Positions 1-6,629 of a stretch of 8,760 nt of DNA are shown here, in pieces. Every line of letters begins with the position of its first letter. Position 1 is the first letter of the stretch. Origin of the DNA: Sphaerochaetaceae bacterium (GTDB lineage: Bacteria; Spirochaetota; Spirochaetia; Sphaerochaetales; Sphaerochaetaceae); assembly GCA_024405065.1 (NCBI GenBank), contig JAKSPF010000047.1:1-8760 (forward strand), written 5' to 3'. Made by a program: the position numbers and the translations under genes. The notes below the pieces were generated by a model, which saw nothing but the letters and a program-made list of their open reading frames with translations, searched no databases and was not told the origin of the DNA.

Positions 1-198
1 ATACAGTGCTCGATATTCGTAAGGTAGTATTGCTACGAGAACCACCACAGTGGAATAAAGTTCGTGACCCCAGCAGAACGTTGTTAAGGTCAGGCGAAAA
101 TCGCCCAAAAAAGTCAGTCTATCCAGAATCCGTTGTCCCACACTAATACTGCAAGTGTTTTCTTATTCTTCTTGCTACAGAACAGAAACATACTTTTA

Positions 199-218
199 GA
201 AAACGGATTCCCGTTTTC
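199..218. repeat. Perfect inverted repeat, 8-bp stem
   Basis: GAAAACGG (199-206) pairs with CCGTTTTC (211-218) around the loop ATTC. Neither strand has a clear T-run directly after the stem, so it is a poor intrinsic terminator. It lies about 50 bp after the end of the 47-codon plus-strand frame and just before the first AGTACTATG copy. Its role is unknown. Confidence 0.4.
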
Positions 219-224
219 CGGCGA

Positions 225-237
225 AGTACTATGTTTT
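225..237 (+). repeat. AGTACTATGTTTT repeat, copy 1
   Basis: This 13-base word recurs exactly at 528-540, 303 bp away, and its AGTACTAT core is found inverted twice at 371-388. It follows a GTTTT word at 213-217 by 7 bases; the copy at 528 follows a GTTTT word by 8 bases. The core AGTACT is itself a palindrome, which fits a protein-binding site, but no function is known. Confidence 0.5.
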
Positions 238-275
238 TTCCGTAGATTTTTATAAAACCTCCATTCTTAAAGATT

Positions 276-306
276 CTTGCAATGCATAAAAACCTTATTT
301 TGCAAG
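276..306. repeat. Inverted repeat CTTGCAA / TTGCAAG
   Basis: A 7-bp perfect inverted repeat (276-282 with 300-306) surrounds a 17-base AT-rich centre. It could form a hairpin or a spaced operator. It lies in AT-rich DNA with no gene attached, so chance is a real alternative. Confidence 0.25.
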
Positions 307-370
307 TGAAAAATGCAGTTTTTTTATAAAATAATAATTGTTAAAATTTTTTTTCTTATGCAACATATCA

Positions 371-389
371 ATAGTACTTCATAGTACTT
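371..389 (-). repeat. Tandem pair of ATAGTACTT, 10-bp period
   Basis: ATAGTACTT occurs at 371-379 and again at 381-389. The start-to-start distance is exactly 10 bp, about one helical turn, so both copies present the same DNA face. Both are the reverse complement of the words at 225 and 528. This phasing is typical of operators that bind a protein cooperatively; that reading is inference. Confidence 0.5.
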
Positions 390-514
390 TAATCCTGTGA
401 CTGTTCACGATTTACTTTCAAGACAGAAAAAGTGCTAAATTTCAGATTTTTGATACATACAGGAACATATTTGACAGAATCCGAGATTTACAAAATGCCT
501 AAAAACTACCTCTT

Positions 515-549
515 GTTTTGCTTATAGAGTACTATGTTTTGAGCAAAAC
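515..549. repeat. 35-bp inverted-repeat element around an AGTACTATGTTTT copy
   Basis: GTTTTGC (515-521) and GCAAAAC (543-549) are exact reverse complements and enclose the second full AGTACTATGTTTT copy (528-540). A competing small hairpin is GTTTT (536-540) with AAAAC (545-549) around GAGC. The GTTTT...AAAAC ends and the 35-base length recall type II CRISPR repeats, but only one such element is visible, there are no spacers and no cas gene. It is therefore listed as an unexplained repeat, not as CRISPR. Confidence 0.4.
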
Positions 550-612
550 GACGGAAGTCAGGTTGCATGAAATTGGTATCTCTGAGAGCATAATCATGAC
601 AATCGGATAATT

Positions 613-634
613 TGAAAGGTAAAAGAATCTTTCA
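613..634 (-). terminator. Weak stem-loop at the end of the operon
   Basis: TGAAAGGT (613-620) can pair with ATCTTTCA (627-634) around AAAAGA, including one G-U pair. It begins directly after the TAG stop of the ABC ATPase gene, the expected place for the operon terminator. The stem is AT-rich and no U-run follows on the minus strand, so intrinsic termination here is uncertain. Confidence 0.25.
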
Positions 635-1195
635 CTAAGCTAATTTTACGATGTGATCTGTGACTTTTTCCGCTTCGGAAATATCATGGGTAACCCAGAC
701 AACCGTTCTTTGCGTACTGCGGTGAAGATTCAGAAAAACATCCGTGATTGAATCCTTACTTGCGGAATCAAGGTTCTGAAACGGTTCGTCAAGCAAAATT
801 ATGTCTGACGGGAAACTGAATGCACGAGCTATGGCAACACGTTGTCTCTGACCGCCGGAAAGGCTTTGAGGATAACGTTTGAGAACATCGGACAACCCTA
901 CAAGTTCAAGATACTTCAGAGCAACGGCTTTATCTGAAACGAGCGCAACATTGTCAATAACGGTTTTCCATGTGAAGAGCCGAGGTTCCTGAAAGAGATA
1001 ACTTATTCTTTCCGAATTTTTCTCTATCACTCCGCCGTCAGGAGACACAAGTCCTGCAATGATGTTGAGCAGTGTTGTTTTTCCGCAACCGGAAGGTCCC
1101 ATTACACAGGTGATTTCACAATCCGGAATATCCATACAGAGGTTTTTGAAGACAGGAGTATCTCCGAAAGATTTGGTGAGATTCAAAACCTTCAT
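635..1195 (-). CDS. ABC transporter ATP-binding protein (nitrate/sulfonate/taurine type), compact
   Basis: This is the ATPase subunit of an ABC importer; it binds the cytoplasmic face of the permease encoded just upstream and couples ATP hydrolysis to transport. All core motifs are present: Walker A GPSGCGKTT (33-41), Q-loop glutamine 69, signature LSGGQ (112-116), Walker B IILLDE (132-137) and the H-loop histidine 170. At 186 residues it is shorter than SsuB/TauB-like proteins, usually about 240-260, because it stops about 16 residues after the H-loop and has no C-terminal extension. The nucleotide-binding fold looks complete, so it should be active. The ATG overlaps the permease TGA (ATGA), with AGAAGG about 8 bases upstream. 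Substrate cannot be told; the family carries sulfonates, nitrate, taurine and thiamine precursors. The stop borders the gene-poor left flank, so recent 3' truncation is possible. Confidence 0.9.
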   Translation of the reverse strand: MKVLNLTKSFGDTPVFKNLCMDIPDCEITCVMGPSGCGKTTLLNIIAGLVSPDGGVIEKNSERISYLFQEPRLFTWKTVIDNVALVSDKAVALKYLELVGLSDVLKRYPQSLSGGQRQRVAIARAFSFPSDIILLDEPFQNLDSASKDSITDVFLNLHRSTQRTVVWVTHDISEAEKVTDHIVKLA

Positions 1196-1965
1196 TTTCC
1201 GATCCTTCTCTGCGTGATTTTCCTGATTGCCGTATCAAACAGAAAATCTCCGGTAACCGTAAGCAAAACCGCTACCGCAGTCCATGCAAAGACTTTTTCC
1301 GTTTCAAGCTGAATCTGAGCAAGCTGCATACTGCGTCCCACACCATGTGACGGTAAAGTAAGAACCTCTGCGGCAATCACAACTTTCCATATCATTGAAA
1401 GACTTTGCCGGGCACCGGTGATAATTGACGGAATCAATGCAGGCACGGTGAAATGCCGCAGTCTTTTCCATCCTCTGATGTTGTAAACGTCACACATCTG
1501 AACAAGCTGCTCATCAAGCCCTCTCACCCCGTTGAGAACCTGAACATACATAACCGGGAAAGCCATTAAAAATGCTGAAAAAACAGGGACTGTGCCGGTT
1601 CTGAACCAAATAAAAGCAAGCAAAATCACGCTCATGACCGGTGTTGCTTTGAAAATATACATAAGAGGATTCAGTGCAAACTCAACAATTCTGAAGTAAC
1701 CTGCAACAATGCCTGTGACCGTACCTGAAAGTACAATTACAATAAAACTCTCAAAGGCACGCAGAACGGTGAAAAGAACATCTGTTACAAAATTTTTTCT
1801 GAAAAGAATTTCCGTAAAACTTTTTACCACCGTGACGGGTGAAGGAAAAATAACCGGTATATTCATTGCAACGGAAACGCACTGCCATATTACCAGAACG
1901 GCAGATACGGAAATAACAGTCACAACGGTACGCTCATTCTTTCTGATACTCTTTTTTACAGGCAA
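1192..1965 (-). CDS. ABC transporter permease (SsuC/TauC/ThiX-like)
   Basis: This is the inner-membrane channel subunit that pairs with the following ATPase. It has a basic start (KKSIRKNER) and a first membrane helix at about 13-34, then the family pattern IPVIFPSPVTVV (36-47), further helices at about 65-90, 98-120 and 125-145, and a last one at about 226-246. The EAA coupling loop, including residues 152-185, contacts the ATPase, and WKVVIAAEVL (193-202) is typical of the SsuC/TauC/NrtB branch. Length (257) is normal. The start is TTG at 1965: it has AAGGGG six bases upstream, and the frame above it has no better start. It overlaps the end of mntP by 10 nt and shares ATGA with the ATPase. 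No substrate-binding protein gene is adjacent, so the importer either uses one encoded elsewhere or one beyond the left edge. Confidence 0.88.
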   Translation of the reverse strand: MPVKKSIRKNERTVVTVISVSAVLVIWQCVSVAMNIPVIFPSPVTVVKSFTEILFRKNFVTDVLFTVLRAFESFIVIVLSGTVTGIVAGYFRIVEFALNPLMYIFKATPVMSVILLAFIWFRTGTVPVFSAFLMAFPVMYVQVLNGVRGLDEQLVQMCDVYNIRGWKRLRHFTVPALIPSIITGARQSLSMIWKVVIAAEVLTLPSHGVGRSMQLAQIQLETEKVFAWTAVAVLLTVTGDFLFDTAIRKITQRRIGK

Positions 1966-2546
1966 AACACACCCCTTATGAATATTTCAATACCTATGCC
2001 TATAAGAATCATCCCTCCGGCAATACCTGCCCTGCCTGCAAATTTCGTACCGATTTTTCTGCCCAAAACAAGTCCCGAAACACACAATATGAATGTTATT
2101 GCAGCAATTATAACGGACGAAACCAAAGCCATAACCAAAGTATACTCTGAAGTTGCAAATCCTACGGAAAGTGCATCTATGGAAGTTGCAATTCCCTGCA
2201 CAACAAGACGCTTAAAGCTCAAATTATTCCTTTCATTTTGTTTCTGAGTCTTTTTTGCAGCCTCAAGAATCATTCCGATACCTATATACAGAAGAAGACC
2301 CAGCGCAATGTACGGGATAAATTTCTGAAATAAAGTGAATTTTATTGCAATTGTCCTGACACAGATCCAACCTATAAGAGGCATCAGAAACTGGCAAAAC
2401 GAATACATCCCTGCAATCAGGTTCATCCTGAACTTCCGCATCTCCGGTTCATTCAGACCGTCAGCCACAGATACTGAAAAAGCATCCATGGCAAGTCCGA
2501 ACCCCAACAGAACACTGTTGAAAAAGAACAGGAATGAATATTTCAT
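1956..2546 (-). CDS. mntP: MntP-like manganese efflux protein
   Basis: This is a small six-helix inner-membrane exporter of the MntP family (LysE superfamily), which pumps excess Mn(II) out of the cell. The internal duplication that marks the family is visible: AMDAFSVSVADG (19-30) in the first half and TSIDALSVGFA (121-131) in the second, each with the conserved aspartate (D21, D124) expected to line the ion path. Hydrophobic helices are near 8-28, 43-62, 75-95, 118-134, 136-160 and 172-192, with a charged loop at 97-113. Length 196 is normal (usually 180-190). The ATG shares one base with the tyrS stop (TAATG), and AAGGG lies about 10 bases upstream. Because the start sits on the tyrS stop there is no leader for a yybP-ykoY manganese riboswitch, so any metal control must act on the whole operon or be absent. 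Placement between a synthetase and an ABC permease is unusual. Confidence 0.88.
   Translation of the reverse strand: MKYSFLFFFNSVLLGFGLAMDAFSVSVADGLNEPEMRKFRMNLIAGMYSFCQFLMPLIGWICVRTIAIKFTLFQKFIPYIALGLLLYIGIGMILEAAKKTQKQNERNNLSFKRLVVQGIATSIDALSVGFATSEYTLVMALVSSVIIAAITFILCVSGLVLGRKIGTKFAGRAGIAGGMILIGIGIEIFIRGVFCL
1972..1977 (-). promoter_or_regulatory. Shine-Dalgarno AAGGGG deciding a TTG start
   Basis: On the minus strand AAGGGG lies six bases before TTG at 1965. It supports TTG as the permease start inside the last codons of mntP; no in-frame ATG or GTG is nearby with the membrane helix intact. Confidence 0.6.
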
Positions 2547-3787
2547 TATTTTACAACTACCCTTCTGTAGTTCTTTTTTCCGGCTCTGAGGATTATTTCA
2601 CCGTCTTTTACAAAGTCTTTTGTTATGACTGTTCTGGGATCCTTTACGGGAATATCATTTACATACGCCCCGCCGCCCTGAACAATCTGCCTTATTTCAC
2701 TGTTGGAAGAACCGCCTATTCCGGCAGCCGCAAAGAGACTTATTATCCCCATTCCGTCTCCCAACTCAATTTCAACCGTAGGCATCGCACTTCTGTCAGC
2801 ACCGCCTCCAAATGCTGCCTTTGCGGCTGCAACTGCTTTGTCTGCCTCTTCCTGACCGTGAATCAGCTTTGTCTGTTCATAGGCAAGGCGTTTTTTTGCC
2901 TCATTGACGTCAACGTCGGAGTTTCCGTAAGCCTCTATTTCCTCAAGAGGAAGGAAAGTAAACAGCTTCAGGAACTTCACCACATCAGCGTCATTCACGT
3001 TGCGCCAGTACTGGTAATAATCATACGGGCTGTACATTGCAGGGTCAAGGAACACTGCTCCTTTCTCGCTCTTTCCCATCTTTTTCCCGTCTGCACGTGT
3101 TATGAGGTTGAAAGTAAGTCCGTAACATTCTGCCCCTTCAACCTTACGTGTAAGATCTATTCCGGCAACTATATTGCCCCACTGGTCATCTCCGCCTATC
3201 TGCATCCTGCAACCCTCATGCTGATAGAGGTAAAGAAAATCGTAAGACTGAAGAAGTTGATAACTGAATTCAAGAAATGTAAGTCCGTCCTGTCTTTCAA
3301 GTCGTTGCTTCACACTCTCAAGACGGAGCATTTCATTCACCTTGAAATACGCTCCGATATCCCGCAGAAACTCAATGTATCCGAACTTTGTAAGCCAGTC
3401 CGCATTATTCCTCATTATTGCTTTTCCGACTCCGGGACCGGGATTGTCTGAAAAATCCATTATATTTCCTATCTGTTTTTTCAGACGTGAAGCGTTGTCA
3501 AGGATTGTTTCCAACGGGAGAATTTTACGCATTTCAGTCTTGCCTGAAGGGTCACCTATCATTGCAGTACCGCCACCGGCAAGTATGATGGGTTCGTGTC
3601 CGCACAGCTGCAGATGGTGAATTGCGTATAGCGGAACGGTGTGACCTATATGGATTGAGGGTCCTGTGGGGTCAATACCGAGGTAAAACCTCACAGGTCC
3701 TTTGTCCATCAAATCACTGAGCTTTTCAATATCCGTACAGTTCTTGTAAAAACCCCTGTCTATCAGTGTCTGTATTGCCCTGTTCAT
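2546..3787 (-). CDS. tyrS: Tyrosyl-tRNA synthetase
   Basis: This class I cytoplasmic enzyme joins tyrosine to tRNA-Tyr using ATP. The Rossmann catalytic domain fills the N-terminal ~320 residues, with HIGH at 46-49 and KMGKS (the KMSKS loop) at 236-240. The tyrosine pocket pattern Y176-x3-Q180-x2-D183 is intact, as is GGDDQWGN (198-205). A C-terminal S4 RNA-binding domain covers about 348-410 (SEIRQIVQGGGAYVND and following). Length 413 is typical of the bacterial TyrS form. The ATG overlaps the glycyl-tRNA synthetase stop by four bases (ATGA), which implies translational coupling. No motif is missing. A 305-codon open frame on the opposite strand (2534-3451) is a shadow of this gene. Confidence 0.97.
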   Translation of the reverse strand: MNRAIQTLIDRGFYKNCTDIEKLSDLMDKGPVRFYLGIDPTGPSIHIGHTVPLYAIHHLQLCGHEPIILAGGGTAMIGDPSGKTEMRKILPLETILDNASRLKKQIGNIMDFSDNPGPGVGKAIMRNNADWLTKFGYIEFLRDIGAYFKVNEMLRLESVKQRLERQDGLTFLEFSYQLLQSYDFLYLYQHEGCRMQIGGDDQWGNIVAGIDLTRKVEGAECYGLTFNLITRADGKKMGKSEKGAVFLDPAMYSPYDYYQYWRNVNDADVVKFLKLFTFLPLEEIEAYGNSDVDVNEAKKRLAYEQTKLIHGQEEADKAVAAAKAAFGGGADRSAMPTVEIELGDGMGIISLFAAAGIGGSSNSEIRQIVQGGGAYVNDIPVKDPRTVITKDFVKDGEIILRAGKKNYRRVVVK

Positions 3788-5112
3788 ACTCTCTTGTATT
3801 CCTTTGTGGCTTTTCTTATTGTTGAAACAAGCTCACTTACCTGAACTCTCACCTGCTCCATTGAATCACGGAATCTGAGAGTAACCGTGTTGTCCTGAAG
3901 TGTATCATAGTCAACAGTCACGCAGTAGGGAGTCCCTATTTCATCCTGACGGCGATATCTTCTTCCTATTGCTCCGCCTTGGTCATAATCGGTGGCAAAA
4001 TCTTCTCTCAATTCGTGTTCAAGTTTTTCAGCATATTCGGCAAGTCCGTCCTTCTTCACAAGAGGAAGCACGGCAACGGTCACCGGTGCCACATTCGGAT
4101 GGAAGTGAAGCACGGTTCTCACATCACCGTCTGCAAGGGTCTGTTCTTCATAGGCATCAGAAAGAGCCATAAGGACATTTCTTGTAAGACCTGCGGATGT
4201 TTCAACCACATACGGTATGTAACGCTCGTTTGTCTCAGGATCCAGATAACCCATTTCCTTTCCTGAAAATTTCTGGTGCTGTGTGAGGTCATAATCTGTT
4301 CTGCTGTGCACTCCCTCAAGCTCCTGCCATCCCATCGGAAAGAGGAACTGAATATCGTATGCATCCTTTGCATAGAATGCAAGCTCGTCCGGTCCGTGCT
4401 GATGCCATCTGAGATGATCCGGAACAATACCTATCCTGTCAATGTAGAACTTCATTCTCTGTTCTCTCCAGTACGGGAACCACTTTTCATCAGTACCGGG
4501 CTTGCAGAAAAACTGCATTTCCATTTGTTCAAACTCACAGCTTCTGAATATGAAGTTCTTTGTTGTGATTTCATTTCTGAAACTCTTTCCGACCTGCGCA
4601 ATCCCGAACGGTACCTTTACTCTTGATGAAGCAACCACGTTCTTGAACTCAACGTAAATTCCCTGAGCCGTTTCCGGTCTCAGATAAATTGTTGAAGCCG
4701 CATCAATATCGGCACCGATGTGAGTTGCAAACATCAGGTTGAAGTTTCTCGGTGCGGTAAAACTGCCCTTTGTACCGCATACGGGACAGGCGGCGTTGAG
4801 ATCAATCTGATCCGCACGGAAACGGCTCTTGCACTGTTTACAGTCAACCATCGGATCAGTGAAGTTACTCACATGTCCGCTTGCCTCCCACACTTTGGGA
4901 TGCATCAGAATTGATGCATCAAGGCCGACTATGTTGTCGTGAAGCTGTGTCATTTCTTTCCACCAGATATCACGTATGTTGTTTTTCAGCTGAACTCCGA
5001 GCGGACCGTAATCATACGCTCCGTTAAGTCCTCCGTAAATCTCACTGCTCTGGAATATAAATCCGCGTCTTCTGCAAAGAGAAACAATTTTGTCCATTGT
5101 AACTTCACTCAT
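3784..5112 (-). CDS. glyQS: Glycyl-tRNA synthetase, single-chain (alpha-2) type
   Basis: This class II enzyme charges tRNA-Gly with glycine. It is the single-polypeptide form shared with archaea, eukaryotes and some bacteria, not the alpha2beta2 GlyQ/GlyS form of proteobacteria, and it is also named glyS. The N-terminus YGGLNGAYDYGPLG (26-39) and motif 1 region (to about 85) are typical. A four-cysteine zinc knuckle (C91, C94, C109, C112) follows. Motif 2 holds FRNE (178-181) and CEFEQMEMQFF (192-202); motif 3 holds GLTRNV with R311. The anticodon-binding domain covers about 340-430. Length 442 is normal. The ATG is 4 nt after the gltX stop, and its ribosome site GAGAGG lies inside the last gltX codons. 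It is co-transcribed with gltX and tyrS. Confidence 0.97.
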   Translation of the reverse strand: MSEVTMDKIVSLCRRRGFIFQSSEIYGGLNGAYDYGPLGVQLKNNIRDIWWKEMTQLHDNIVGLDASILMHPKVWEASGHVSNFTDPMVDCKQCKSRFRADQIDLNAACPVCGTKGSFTAPRNFNLMFATHIGADIDAASTIYLRPETAQGIYVEFKNVVASSRVKVPFGIAQVGKSFRNEITTKNFIFRSCEFEQMEMQFFCKPGTDEKWFPYWREQRMKFYIDRIGIVPDHLRWHQHGPDELAFYAKDAYDIQFLFPMGWQELEGVHSRTDYDLTQHQKFSGKEMGYLDPETNERYIPYVVETSAGLTRNVLMALSDAYEEQTLADGDVRTVLHFHPNVAPVTVAVLPLVKKDGLAEYAEKLEHELREDFATDYDQGGAIGRRYRRQDEIGTPYCVTVDYDTLQDNTVTLRFRDSMEQVRVQVSELVSTIRKATKEYKRV

Positions 5113-5116
5113 TTAT

Positions 5117-6619
5117 TCACCTCTCTTTTGAGCAACTCTCCAATACTTTAATTGCTCTTTCAATTCTTCTGAATACCTCTGCCCTGTCAAGTAGCCTCAT
5201 ACAGCTGAAGGGCGGCGGACTTACGGCAAGTCCCGTAACCGCTGTCCTCAGCGGATTGAAAACACCTGCATTCTTTATTCCCAGTTTCTGAGCAAGTTCA
5301 CAGAGTGAATTCTGCATTTCATCATCGGATGCCCCTTTTTCCAATGCGGGACGTATATATCCGTACACTGCTTTGAGTGATTCAAGTGTTCCGGCAGCAT
5401 CCATCTTTTTGGGTATGAGAAGCTCCGGTGCCGGCTCGCCCTGATCTTTCAGGAATGCACACATACCGACTGCATCGGAAAGCAGCACAAGACGCTCCCT
5501 TACTCCGGGCACAAAAGCAACAAGCCTGTCTCTGTCCGTTTCTTTCAGAAGACCTGCTTCACAGAGATAAGGCATAAGAAGATCCGCAAGTTCATCGTCT
5601 GTCTTCTTACGTATATACTGACCGTTGAACCAGTCCAGCTTCTGATAGTCAAATACTCCGGGTGCTTTGTTTATCTTTTCAAGACAGAAAACATTTTCAA
5701 GCTCCTCACGGGTGAAAAACTCACGGTCTCCGTCATAGGACCAGCCTACAAGACTCACATAGTTGAGCAGAGCCTCCGGCAGATAACCTTTTTTTCTGAA
5801 ATCCCTGACACTTGTTGAACCGTGACGTTTTGACAGCTTTGCAAAGTGAACCTCTCCGGTTACGGGGTCGGTCTCCTTCCCCATCACCATCGGCAGGTGG
5901 CAGTACTGCGGAACTTCCCAGCCGAATGCCTCATAGAGTATTACGTGAAGCGGTCCTGACGGAATCCACTCCTGCGCCCTCATTATGTGAGTAACACCCA
6001 TAAGATGGTCATCAATCACATTTGCAAGGTGATAAGTGGGAAAACCGTCACTTTTCAGAAGCACCGGATCAGGACTTATATCTTTGTTTTCCCTTGTTAT
6101 GTCACCCATCAGTATATCGTGAAATGTAGTACTGCCCTCTGTAGGCACTTTAAGTCTTATTACAGGTTTTATGCCCTGTTTTTCATATTCCGCACGCTGC
6201 TCCGGAGTGAGGTTTCTGCAATGTCTGTCATAACCTTGCTCAGAACTTTTTTCCTCTTCCTGCTTTTTTCTCAGTTCTTCAAGTCTCTGCGGAGTGCAGT
6301 AACAATAATAGGCTTTACCCATATCTACAAGTTTCTGCGCATACTCCCGGTAAAGTTCAAAACGCTCACTTTGTACGTAAGGTCCGCACGAACCGCCGAT
6401 AACAGGTCCTTCATCCCACTTGATACCCAGCCATTCAAGAGTGTCATAAAGATCCTGCAGACTTTCCGTGCTGTAACGTTCTCTGTCAGTATCCTCTACT
6501 CTCAATATGAATTTCCCGCCGTTTGCACGTGCAAAAAAATAGTTGAAAAGTGCGGTTCTCACTCCGCCGATGTGCTGAAGCCCTGTCGGTGACGGGGCAT
6601 ACCTTACTCTAACCTGCAT
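5117..6619 (-). CDS. gltX: Glutamyl-tRNA synthetase
   Basis: This class I cytoplasmic enzyme attaches glutamate to tRNA-Glu, and to tRNA-Gln too if the organism uses the GatCAB route; that cannot be read from the sequence. The HIGH-type signature is YAPSPTG followed by HIGG (16-19), and the KMSKS loop is KLSKR (261-265). VEDTDRERYS (41-50) and the glutamate-site segment around MRAQEWIPS (213-221) are intact. A zinc-type insert has C106, C108 and C134, but the fourth ligand, a histidine in E. coli, is N136 here, so zinc binding may be altered or lost, as in many other bacteria. About ten residues (252-259 region) are inserted just before KLSKR. The helical anticodon-binding domain fills about 330-500. 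Length 500 is slightly above the usual 460-490. ATG is preceded by AAAGGAAG, which overlaps the TAA of the regulator gene. Confidence 0.97.
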   Translation of the reverse strand: MQVRVRYAPSPTGLQHIGGVRTALFNYFFARANGGKFILRVEDTDRERYSTESLQDLYDTLEWLGIKWDEGPVIGGSCGPYVQSERFELYREYAQKLVDMGKAYYCYCTPQRLEELRKKQEEEKSSEQGYDRHCRNLTPEQRAEYEKQGIKPVIRLKVPTEGSTTFHDILMGDITRENKDISPDPVLLKSDGFPTYHLANVIDDHLMGVTHIMRAQEWIPSGPLHVILYEAFGWEVPQYCHLPMVMGKETDPVTGEVHFAKLSKRHGSTSVRDFRKKGYLPEALLNYVSLVGWSYDGDREFFTREELENVFCLEKINKAPGVFDYQKLDWFNGQYIRKKTDDELADLLMPYLCEAGLLKETDRDRLVAFVPGVRERLVLLSDAVGMCAFLKDQGEPAPELLIPKKMDAAGTLESLKAVYGYIRPALEKGASDDEMQNSLCELAQKLGIKNAGVFNPLRTAVTGLAVSPPPFSCMRLLDRAEVFRRIERAIKVLESCSKER

Positions 6620-6629
6620 AAAACTTCCT

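Larger units (their letters stand above)
1..634. other. Gene-poor left flank, AT-rich from about 160
   Basis: No coding sequence can be supported here. Bases 1-160 have a mixed composition like the neighbouring genes, and one plus-strand frame is open from base 3 to a TAA at 144-146 (47 codons, no recognisable motif), which could be the tail of a gene entering from the left. Bases 160-620 are AT-rich with stops in all frames, long T and A runs, several small inverted repeats (199-218, 276-306, 515-549, 613-634) and four copies of AGTACTAT. I found no tRNA, rRNA or recognised RNA family. The stretch is downstream of the minus-strand operon; it could also be the upstream region of a minus-strand gene lying to the left of the window. 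Confidence 0.6.

Noticed and set aside
114..191. 25-codon minus-strand mini-frame (starts MFLFCSKKNKK)
   Set aside because: It has an ATG and stop but no ribosome site, and such length is expected by chance.
471..505. Plus-strand promoter from the perfect TTGACA at 471-476
   Set aside because: No acceptable -10 hexamer lies 16-18 bases downstream and no plus-strand gene follows.
213..549. CRISPR array
   Set aside because: The repeated words are irregularly spaced (303 bp and 10 bp) and in both orientations, and there are no equal-length spacers.
2546..2700. Manganese riboswitch (yybP-ykoY) ahead of mntP
   Set aside because: mntP begins on the tyrS stop codon, so there is no untranslated leader to hold one.
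2534..3451. 305-codon open frame on the plus strand
   Set aside because: It lies wholly opposite tyrS, whose catalytic motifs are intact on the minus strand. The translation is cysteine- and histidine-rich without domains, as expected for a codon-bias shadow.
4119..4427. 102-codon minus-strand frame inside glyQS
   Set aside because: Out-of-frame overlap within the conserved motif 3 part of glycyl-tRNA synthetase; not a separate gene.
5987..6592. 201-codon plus-strand open frame opposite gltX
   Set aside because: Antisense shadow of a conserved gene; no motif or ribosome site of its own.
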